Shown here: piece after piece, positions 57,026-64,000 of the stretch
Numbering within the stretch: the stretch's first letter is position 1
Layout of the letters: the number at the start of each line of letters is the position of its first letter
Assembly: GCA_963812885.1 (NCBI GenBank)
Contig: CAWEWZ010000002.1
Coordinates: 744,001 to 808,000 of the forward strand
Reading direction: 5' to 3'
Length of the DNA stretch: 64,000 bases
DNA from: Bog-756 sp963812885
Lineage (GTDB): Bacteria; Actinomycetota; Acidimicrobiia; Acidimicrobiales; RAAP-2
Translations under genes and position numbers: made by a program
Notes under the pieces: generated by a model
What the model was told of the DNA's origin: nothing
What the model saw: only the letters and a program-made list of their open reading frames with translations
The model's database searches: none

Positions 57026-57734
57026 ATGCTGTTCATGCATGAGACCCACCGGGTGATCGGCCGTCACGCCCCAGCCTTCGAGGGCGTCTACCGGGACGAG
57101 CTGCTGGGCGCCCTGGGCCGCAGCGACGATACCCGGCTGGTCTGGTACCTGAACCACGCCATGGGGAGCGGACCGGCCTATCAGGTGGTGACCGTCACCG
57201 CCTGTTCGGATGCGGCTGCGTGGGAGACGCTGGCCCGGCGCATGCTGGACGGTGACCTGTCGGACCTTGCCTCCCGGCTCGACTCCTACCGGTACGAGGT
57301 CGAGGGCAAGCTGCTCACGCCGGTCCCCTGGTCGGCGCTTCAGGACGTCGATCTGGGCGCGGTACCAACCGACGGGCGCGAGCACGAGCTGTCGCTGTAC
57401 ATGCAGGACACCGGATGGCCCGATGCGCCGCTCGACGACTACATCGAGCTGTGGGACAAGGACTACTGGCAGTACATGCGCAAGATCCCCGAAGAGAGGA
57501 AGCTGCTCGACATCGTGGCCTGCTTCCAGGTGGCCCACGGCTCGGGTATCCGTCCGGAGGCCATCCTCATGCAGAAGATCATGAACTTCTCGACCCTGGG
57601 CAACCTCCTCACCAGCGTCGAGAAGCACGATCCCGACCACCTGGCCGGGCAGCTACATGGCCAAGGGGCTCGAGTTCCGCGACCAGTGGGAGAGCAAGCT
57701 CCTGCGCACCAGCGCCTGGTCGCCGCTCTTCTGA
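57026..57734 (+). CDS. NIPSNAP-like protein, paralogue 2
   Basis: About 236 residues, similar over its whole length to the preceding protein: MLFMHETHRVIGRHAPAFEG against its start, WYLNHAMGSGPAYQVVTVTA in the middle, and FRDQWESKLLRTSAWSPLF at the end. The middle carries GREHELSLYMQDTGWPDAPL. One frame change near 57650. The pair probably arose by tandem duplication and may form a heterodimer. Function unknown. Confidence 0.68.
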
Positions 57735-57813
57735 GCCTCCCGTTTCGACCTTCGCGGCGCGTCGTCACCACCCGCCGGCCCTTGGGCGGGTCGTTGATTG
57801 GACCCGGTCGCCG

Positions 57814-57819
57814 TAGATT
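57814..57819 (+). promoter_or_regulatory. -10 box TAGATT of the DUF1214 operon
   Basis: TAGATT, 6 nt, then ATG 57826. Confidence 0.5.
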
Positions 57820-57825
57820 GAGGGG

Positions 57826-58972
57826 ATGGACACTCCTCTGGCCGGCGGGTCGGCCGCGGCGCCACAGACTGCGGCCGTCTTCCACGAGCTGATCGACCAG
57901 CTCCGGACCCTCGAGGACCGGCTGTACCTCCCCGACGTACCCCTCGACGAACTGAGCGTCCTCGAGGGGTACAAATGGATCTTCACCATCCTGTCCGTGG
58001 GCCTCGACGCCCACGTGTGGGGCGATGCGGACCGGCCGCGGTTCGTCGACATCGTCGGACCCAACCGGAAGTGGGGCGGCGACAATTCCGACGCCTTCTA
58101 CCAGTACGCACCCATCGACCCCCGGCGGACCTATGTCGTGAAAGGTCGGAGGGGCGACGCCGTCTACCTTTCGCTCACCGTGTACGGCGGCCCGTCGGAC
58201 GGCCGCTATTCGGAGCGCATCGTGGGAACGGCCAACGACCGGTCGCTCGACATCGCCGACGACGGGACCTTCACGCTCATCCTCAGCCCCGATCCGCACG
58301 ACGGGGCCTGGATCAAGCTCGAACCCGATGCAGTGTGCGCCATCACCCGCGACTACCTGGCCGACCCCGAGCGCGGGGCGCGGGCCACCTGGGCCATCGA
58401 GGCCGTCGATCCGCCGTCCACCCGCCGGGAGGACGACGTCGACCTGGCCCGCCGCCTCCGGGCCACGCTCACCTGGGTCCGGGACCAGGCCCAGATCGTC
58501 CCGATCCCCCTCGGCACCCCGAATACGGTCGACGAGCCGTACCCGGTTCCCAGCGAGACATTCGGCTGGGCCGCCGGCGACGCCGCCTACGCCATGGGCA
58601 GTTATGCGTTGGACGAAGACGAGGCGCTGGTGATCGAGGGCCGGTCGCCCCCCTGCGCCTTCTGGAACGTGTGCCTGTGGAACCAGTTCCTCCACACCTA
58701 CGACTACGCCTACGAACGGGTCACGCTCAACGGGACCCAGGTCGTCTACGAGGACGACGGCTCGTGGCGGGTGGTCGTCGCCCCACGCGACCCCGGCCAC
58801 GCCAACTGGATCTCCACGGCCGGCCACTCGCGGGGACGGATCTGGTTCCGCTGGTTCCTCCCCGAGAGCACGCCGGTCCGGCCCACCACCAGGGTGGTCC
58901 GCATCGATGCGAGCTCCGAACCGGCCGCCGGTTCCGCCACCGGACCAGGGTCCCGAGGGCAGCGCATCATGA
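57826..58972 (+). CDS. DUF1214-domain protein
   Basis: About 381 residues. The C-terminal half shows the DUF1214 pattern: FGWAAGDAAYAMGSYALDED, ALVIEGRSPPCAFWNVCLWN, WRVVVAPRDPGHANWISTAG and GRIWFRWFLPEST. The N-terminal part contains KWIFTILSVGLDAHVWGDAD and PNRKWGGDNSDAFYQYAPID. Function unknown; relatives often stand near lipid or steroid genes in mycobacteria. The written frame runs into the sulfotransferase, but TGA 58970-58972 in the neighbouring frame (ending PPVPPPDQGPEGSAS) gives the usual ATGA overlap and is preferred. Confidence 0.78.
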
Positions 58973-60232
58973 CCGGCCGGCCGGGGCCGGTCGTCCTCGA
59001 CGATCTCGCCCACCCCCGGTTCAGCCCGGAGATCGAACAGCTCCGGGAGTCGCTGTCCGAGGTGGCATCGGGGTGCCCGCTCGAATCCGACGCCCTGTGC
59101 CGGGCCGCCGTCGACCAGACCGGCGCCGACGATTTCGGCGACGACGGCGTTCCGTCACCGCCTCGACGTGCTCTGCCGCGCCCTGGTCGAGGAGGGCGAT
59201 CTCAGTGCCTCCGGGGTCGTCAGCTGGTACAGCCAGCTGCTCCAGTTCCTGAAGAACCGGCTCCTCATCCAGGACCTGCTGACCCGCCACCCCGAGATCC
59301 ACGAGATCACCATCGAGCGGCCGATCATCATCTGCGGTCTGCCCCGCACCGGCACCACCCATCTGCACAACCTGATGGGCGCCGACCCCGGGTTGCGGTC
59401 CCTGCCCTATTGGGAGAGCCTCGAGCCGGTGCTGGCCGCACGGGAGCGACAGCCGGCCGGTGAGCCCGATCCCCGCCCGGCCCGCACCCAGTCCGCGCTC
59501 GACGTGCTCAACCGCGCCCTGCCCTACTTCAACCGGATGCACGAGATGACCGTCGACCACGTGCACGAGGAGATCCAGCTCCTGGCCATCGACATCTCGA
59601 CCATGCTGTTCGAGACCCAGGCGCTGCTGCCGAGCTGGCGCGACTTCTTCAAGGCGGAGGACCAGACCGCCTCCTACGAGTATCTGCGCACCATCCTCAA
59701 GGTGTTGCAGTGGCTGCGGGGCGGTGAGCGATGGGTGCTCAAGTCTCCCCAGCACCTCGAGCAGTTCGGTCCGCTGGTGTCCACGTTCCCCGACGCCACC
59801 TTCGTCGTCACCCACCGGGACCCGGCCTCGGTCACCGTGTCGATGGCCACCATGGTCGCCTATACCTCCCGGATGTCGGTCGAGCACATCGATCCGCCGG
59901 CCATCGGGAGCTACTGGTCGGCCCGGGTCGAGGACCTGTTCCGTGCGTGCGCGGACGACCGTGACCTGTTGCCGCCGGAACGGTCGGTCGACCTCTTGTT
60001 CCACGACTTCATGGCCGACGAGCGTGCCGCCGTCGAACGGATCTACCGCGTCGCCGACCAGCCCTTCACCGAGGCCTCGCGGTCGGCCATGGAGGCGTTC
60101 AGGGCCGGCCATCCCCGGGGCCGGAACGGGCCATCGTCTACCAGCCCGAGGTGCTGGGCATCGACCCCGCCGAACGGCGCCGCAGCCCTTGCCTTCTACG
60201 GCACTCGGTTCGGCGTCGAGGACGAGGGATGA
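58969..60232 (+). CDS. Sulfotransferase family protein (Stf type)
   Basis: About 421 residues, of the family using PAPS to sulfate lipids or alcohols. The 5'-phosphosulfate loop is IIICGLPRTGTTHLHNLMGA. The 3'-phosphate region is TFVVTHRDPASVTVSMATMV, and RWVLKSPQHLEQFGPLVSTF is characteristic of the actinobacterial group. The head (MTGRPGPVVLDDLAHPRF) overlaps the DUF1214 stop. Frame changes near 59150 and 60125. The stop overlaps the GNAT gene (ATGA). Confidence 0.85.
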
Positions 60233-60644
60233 ACCCGACGTTCCGGGCCGCCGAGCTCGACGACGTCGCCGCCGTGCTCGAGCTGTGGCGGGAGGCCGAC
60301 GCCGAACCGACCCACACCGACGACACCGCCAGTCTCGAGCCGCCTGATCGCCCACCAACCCGGTGCCCTGATCGTGGCCGAAGCCGACCCGGCGGATCGT
60401 CGGCACGGTGATCGCCGGGTGGGACGGCTGGCGGGGCTCGGTCTACCGACTGGTCGTCGCCCCCGGCCACCGTGGCCACGGCCTGGGCCGCCGGTTGCTC
60501 GCCGAAGCGGAGCGTCAACTGTCGGCCATGGGGGCGGTGCGGCTGCAGGCCATCGTGGTGGAGACCGACGCCCGGGCCACCGGCTTCTGGAAGAACAGCG
60601 GGTGGGACCGGCAGTCGGCACGGCTCCGGTTCGTCAAGGGGTAG
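60229..60644 (+). CDS. GNAT family N-acetyltransferase
   Basis: About 138 residues. The acetyl-CoA motif A is YRLVVAPGHRGHGLGRRLLA, followed by AVRLQAIVVETDARATGFWK and the C-terminal GWDRQSARLRFVKG. The head is FRAAELDDVAAVLELWREAD. Two frame changes near 60335 and 60400. It is translationally coupled to the sulfotransferase and is the last gene of that operon. Acceptor unknown. Confidence 0.83.
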
Positions 60645-60688
60645 GTCCGCCCCCAGATGGCCGTCGAGTTGCGTTGACCACCCGGCGG

Positions 60689-61162
60689 TCAGCCGGTCGG
60701 CTTCTCGGCGATGTGCTGGAGCTCGATCTGCAACGGGATCAGGAAGCTGATGTAGGCGTTGGTCAGGGTGAAGTCCGACGTCGAGCCGTGGGTGGTCATC
60801 TCGTCCAGGTCGATGATGCCGACCCGGTCGTCCTTCTGCCGGTAGGCCTTGGCCCGGTCGAGGATGGCCACCAGCTCATGGCGCGATGCGATCTCCAGCC
60901 CGAAATGGTCGAGATGGGGGGCACGGAGAAAGTCGTCGGCGGCGGGGAGGAGATACAGGTACTGACGCATCTCTCCGGTGTAGACGATGAGCGGATTCCC
61001 CTTCTCGGTGCTGTTGTCGCCTTCGGTCCACCCGAACACCTCCCCGTAGAAGTCGAGCAGCGCCGCCCGGCCGTCGGCGTCGAGCACGCCGGCGTCGACG
61101 CTGATGGCCACATGGTTGATGATGGCGCCAGCATGTGGGCGCACGTCTGGTCGAGCGGTCAT
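60689..61162 (-). CDS. VOC family protein, single glyoxalase domain
   Basis: 157 residues, intact. The domain starts IINHVAISVDAGVLDADGRA, with AALLDFYGEVFGWTEGDNST and LDHFGLEIASRHELVAILDR. The metal or substrate site is not clear. The ATG overlaps the stop of the alcohol dehydrogenase, so it is co-translated with it and may act on its product. Confidence 0.78.
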   Translation of the reverse strand: MTARPDVRPHAGAIINHVAISVDAGVLDADGRAALLDFYGEVFGWTEGDNSTEKGNPLIVYTGEMRQYLYLLPAADDFLRAPHLDHFGLEIASRHELVAILDRAKAYRQKDDRVGIIDLDEMTTHGSTSDFTLTNAYISFLIPLQIELQHIAEKPTG

Positions 61163-62191
61163 TGCACCTCCGGGTTGACGAGCACTTTGGCGGGGATCTC
61201 ACCGCGCGACAGGCGCTCCATGGCGTCCATGACCCCGTCCAGGGAGACATCCTCGGGCTCGATGAGCCGATCGACGGGCAGGGCACCGCTCTCGAGCAGG
61301 TCGAGCGCGGGCTGGAAGCCCTCGGCGCTGTAGTTGAAGGCCCCCACCGCCTCCAGCTCGAGCACGATCATCCGGTTGTGGTTCACCGGTACCGGTTCGG
61401 CCCCGGTACCGACGAAGACCAGGGTGCCGGCGAAGTCCAGCTGGGCCAGTGCCCGTCGGCCGGCGCTGGCATGGCCCGAACACTCGAAGGCCACCGCATA
61501 GGCCCCCGAGACGATGCTGCCCGGCGCCGGGTCCTCCAGGCTGTCGGGGAGCGACGGTTCGGGCCGCCCCCACGGCCAGCGCCTGCTGGCGACGGGCGGC
61601 AACCGGCTCGCTCACCGTGATGTCGGTCACCCCCCGGGCCCGGAGGACGGCCACCATGAGCAGGCCGACCGGACCGCCGCCGGTGACCAGGACGCGGTCT
61701 TCGGGCCGCACGTCGGCCAGCTCCACGGCGTGGATGGCGATGGCCGTGGGCTCGGCCAGGGCCGCCACCCGGGTGGTGAGCGAGTCGGGGATGCGCAGGG
61801 CGTTGCCGGCCGACACCGTGACGTACTGGGCGAACGCGCCCCGCATATCCCGCATGTCCGACGGCCCGCGTTCCACGCAGACCGAAGGCCGGCCCCGGCG
61901 GCACGGTCGGCACCGGCCGCATCCCGGCGTCGGGTTGAAGACCACCCGCTCGCCGCCCGACCATGCCGGTCCTGCGCCCTGGGTCGAAGCCACGGTGCCT
62001 GACCACTCGTGACCGAGGATGGCGCCGGCCCGGGCGTAGTTCTCGAAGACGAGATGGAGGTCGGACCCGCAGATCCCGCACGCCGCCACCTCGACCAGCA
62101 GCTCTCCCGGCCGGGGCTCGGGCATGGGGACCTCCTCGACGGCGATCCGGCCCTCCCCCACACAGACCGCCGCGGTCATCACCCCTGGCAC
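61159..62191 (-). CDS. Zinc-dependent alcohol/sugar dehydrogenase (MDR family)
   Basis: About 344 residues. Catalytic zinc ligands are in CGICGSDLHLVFENYARAGA and ILGHEWSGTV; structural zinc cysteines in PGCGRCRPCRRGRPSVC. The NAD fold is VLVTGGGPVGLLMVAVLRAR. A frame change near 61590 joins the tail (AYAVAFECSGHASAGRRALA to EIPAKVLVNPEVQ). GTG 62191 is taken as the start because it lies 7 nt after TAGCAT; ATG 62200 and ATG 62179 are in the same frame. Coupled to the VOC gene. Confidence 0.85.
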
Positions 62192-62198
62192 GGCGGCC

Positions 62199-62204
62199 AT
62201 GCTA
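62199..62204 (-). promoter_or_regulatory. -10 box TAGCAT of the alcohol dehydrogenase operon
   Basis: TAGCAT on the minus strand, 7 nt, then GTG 62191. Confidence 0.4.
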
Positions 62205-62257
62205 CGGCACCGAGCCGACCCCCGCCCTCCGACCCGACCGCCGGGCGCAACCACGAC

Positions 62258-63141
62258 TCACCGGATGACCAGGGCCAGGGCCAGCCCGAAGGGGAGGAAG
62301 ACCCACCCCCAACGCGCCGCCACCATCACCACTCCCGACCGGTAGCCGTAGAGCACCGCCTGCTGGGGCGGATTGAAGGCCGGCGGGCCGAGAGCGGAGA
62401 GCACGGCGATCACCGCCACCGCCGTCGATCCGGTGAGGATGGCGATGAGGCCCAGGTAGGCCATGCGTACGCCGCAGAGGAGCAGCCAGCGCCGGTACTC
62501 CGAGCCGCTCCGGCCCACCGAGGCGTTGTGCGGGTGCAGGACCGAGCCCGTGTACAGGCCGGCACCGACGAAGGCCAACACCGGTCCCGAGACGGTCAGG
62601 ATCCACTTCGACGCCGCCGGTGCCGGACCACTGGCGTGCAGGGCCAGTCCGATGAGCACGGCCAGGATCATCGACTGGTCGAGCCACCCCGTCGAGCGAC
62701 GTTGGCGGATGGGGGCGTCACGGCGCATGAGGTGGATGCACACCGCATTGGGGGCGGCATAGACGGCGTTGGTCAGCGCGGCGATAGCGGTCCCGGTGGG
62801 GCCGATGAGTGCTCCGGCGATGGGGAGGACCCAGAAGGTGCCATTGGGGAACGCGGCCCAACCCTCGAGCTCGGCCAGCCCGCTGCTCTGGCGGCCGCGT
62901 CGACAGGTGGGCGACCCCGAGCAGCAGGCCTCCCACGCCGGCGATGAGAATCGGGGCCACGATCTGGTGGGGCGCGGTCAATCGCCACGCCGAGAACAGG
63001 CCGAGCAAGCGCCGCCGTCGCCACCAGCTGGAGCCGCAGGTAGACCGGCCAGCCCTGCCGGAGGCGCGGGCCGCCCCGGTGGGCGGCCAGGCCCATGAGC
63101 GCGCCGATCAGGTAGGCGCCGAAGGTGATGGCCAGGCTCAA
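62258..63141 (-). CDS. AEC-like membrane transport protein
   Basis: About 294 residues with roughly ten hydrophobic segments, weakly like the auxin-efflux-carrier/malonate transporter family: FGAYLIGALMGLAA at the start, NGTFWVLPIAGALIGPTGTA with the family's Asn-Gly-x4-Pro-like pattern, GLALHASGP and ending FLPFGLALALVIR. Frame changes near 63050, 62900 and probably one more. The TTG start 63141 is supported by TAGGGT 6 nt upstream. Substrate unknown. Confidence 0.6.
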
Positions 63142-63147
63142 GGGGCG

Positions 63148-63153
63148 ACCCTA
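63148..63153 (-). promoter_or_regulatory. -10 box TAGGGT of the AEC-like gene
   Basis: TAGGGT on the minus strand, 6 nt, then TTG 63141. Confidence 0.45.
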
Positions 63154-63216
63154 ACCCAGCCGCCCGTGACCCCGAACGAAGCCCGAGCCACCCGATCGCC
63201 GGCGGGTGGATCCCGG

Positions 63217-63222
63217 TAGCGT
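63217..63222 (+). promoter_or_regulatory. -10 box TAGCGT of the cyclase gene
   Basis: TAGCGT, 6 nt, then GTG 63229. Confidence 0.5.
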
Positions 63223-63228
63223 CTGGGT

Positions 63229-64000
63229 GTGGCCGAAGACGCGAAGGGCGAGAGCATCGACGATGTCCTGCGGTCGCTCGGGGCGAGCCAGGAGCAGATC
63301 GACATCGCTCGACGCGAGTGCCACTTCGTGGGGTTGGCCGCCGATCTGGTGCTGACCAAAGGAGCGGTGCTCAGCGCCGCCGACCTGGCCGACCGGGCCG
63401 GCGTGCCCGTCGACGTGGTCCTCTCGCTGTGGCGGACGCTGGGGGTGGCGGTGCCGGACGAGCACCTGCCGATGTTCTCGGAGCGGGACGCCGAGTTCAC
63501 CGTGTTCATGATCGACACCAACCCCGTCGGGTCGCACGGCGAAGAGCTGCTGCGGGTGCTGGGCAGCTCGCTCACCCGGGTGGCGGAGGCGGCGGTCGCC
63601 GTCTACGTCCAGACGGTCGAACCGGAGATGGACGTCCCCGAGGTCGACATCGGGGTATGGGCCCAGCAGATGGCCGAGGTCACCTCGGCGGCCATGCGGC
63701 TCGGCGACTCGATGGGGACCATCTTCTCCCACCACATGCGCGACGCCATCCTTCGCCAGCGCGCCGCCCAGTCCGGCGTGGGCGACCGGTCCCTGCACCG
63801 CCTGGCGGTGGGATTCGTCGACCTCGTCGGCTTCACACCCCTCTCCCTGCGGACCGCGCCGGCCAAGCTGCTCGGGCTGATCAGCCAGTTCGAGGCCAAG
63901 GCGTTCGAGGTGGCATCCGGGCACAACGGCCGAATCGTCAAGCACATCGGCGACGAGGTCATGTTCGTCGCCCTCGACGCCGGAGCCGGATGCGCCATCG
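63229..64000 (+). CDS. Class III adenylate/guanylate cyclase, 3' end outside the window
   Basis: 257 residues seen; the frame stays open to the last base. The N-terminal part of about 180 residues looks regulatory. It has a helix-turn-helix-like SAADLADRAGVPVDVVLSLW and an acidic TVEPEMDVPEVDIGVWAQQM, as in the actinobacterial two-domain cyclases of the Rv1264 kind. The catalytic domain starts HRLAVGFVDLVGFTPLSLRT with the first metal Asp, and KHIGDEVMFVALDAGAG contains the second. Later catalytic residues lie beyond the window, so AMP versus GMP specificity cannot be read. Confidence 0.85.
   Translation, partial: MAEDAKGESIDDVLRSLGASQEQIDIARRECHFVGLAADLVLTKGAVLSAADLADRAGVPVDVVLSLWRTLGVAVPDEHLPMFSERDAEFTVFMIDTNPVGSHGEELLRVLGSSLTRVAEAAVAVYVQTVEPEMDVPEVDIGVWAQQMAEVTSAAMRLGDSMGTIFSHHMRDAILRQRAAQSGVGDRSLHRLAVGFVDLVGFTPLSLRTAPAKLLGLISQFEAKAFEVASGHNGRIVKHIGDEVMFVALDAGAGCAI

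Noticed and set aside
57826..59463. DUF1214-sulfotransferase fusion
   Set aside because: The adjoining frame gives a proper C-terminus and a TGA overlapping the sulfotransferase ATG, so the fusion is probably produced by a missing or extra base.
1..64000. CRISPR arrays, rRNA, tRNA genes and phage attachment sites
   Set aside because: No regular spaced repeats, rRNA cores or tRNA cloverleaf blocks were seen on reading; a tRNA scan would settle it.

Overview
High-GC, GTG-rich, densely packed actinobacterial DNA. The gene content (a mycofactocin cluster, FadD17-like and acyl-CoA dehydrogenase lipid enzymes, an Rpf-like protein, a PhoP-type two-component system, MMPL, a double-domain GT2/GtrA protein) fits a deep-branching actinobacterium, for example an Acidimicrobiia-like lineage. 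That placement is inference. No rRNA, tRNA, CRISPR array or complete insertion sequence was seen.

Layout. 1-2.9 kb: end of an ABC importer permease, an Rrf2 regulator and an MFS exporter. 2.9-6.4 kb (minus): thioesterase, FadD17-like acyl-CoA synthetase and a YihY membrane protein in one overlapping operon. 6.5-9.3 kb: two SRPBCC proteins, then an amidohydrolase and RpiB on the minus strand. 9.3-23.3 kb: a large mycofactocin locus, mftR (minus) facing mftA-mftB-mftC, two FadH/OYE flavoenzymes, an SDR, an ETF/FixABCX-like electron-transfer set, mftE, a second SDR and mftF. No mftD is present. 23.3-28.5 kb: two membrane-anchored coiled-coil proteins (one carrying a GH43 domain), a secreted Ig-like protein, a structured leader with an Rpf-like secreted protein, and a cold-shock protein. 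28.7-34.8 kb: DUF998 protein, a lipoprotein alpha/beta-hydrolase, and a minus-strand redox operon (small anchored protein, ApbE, ferric-reductase-like membrane protein, NuoF-like flavoprotein, ferredoxin). 35.0-41.1 kb: PhoP/PhoR-like two-component system and two envelope glycosyltransferases; TCACA-type direct repeats with an 11-bp period stand before both units. 41.2-50.1 kb: acyl-CoA dehydrogenase, VOC protein, GabT-like aminotransferase, a hypothetical protein, a tyrosine phosphatase, an MMPL transporter and an aldehyde dehydrogenase. 50.3-54.7 kb: a MarR regulator with a heterodimeric ABC exporter. 54.7-64 kb: amidase, two NIPSNAP-like paralogues, DUF1214/sulfotransferase/GNAT operon, Zn-alcohol dehydrogenase with a VOC protein, an AEC-like carrier, and the 5' part of a class III nucleotidyl cyclase.

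How the genes work together. The central unit makes the peptide-derived redox cofactor mycofactocin (MftA precursor, MftB chaperone, MftC radical SAM, MftE peptidase, MftF glycosyltransferase). It carries its own SDR dehydrogenases and flavoprotein/ferredoxin chain that could recycle the cofactor into the respiratory chain.

Two general points matter for the reader. First, many genes are interrupted by one-base frameshifts whose flanking frames stay well conserved. These look like sequence or assembly errors rather than decay, and the coordinates below span the whole inferred gene. Second, gene junctions are very often 4-base ATGA or GTGA overlaps, and many first genes have a TANNNT box only 6-8 nt before the start codon, implying leaderless transcripts. 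Both patterns were used to choose starts and stops.
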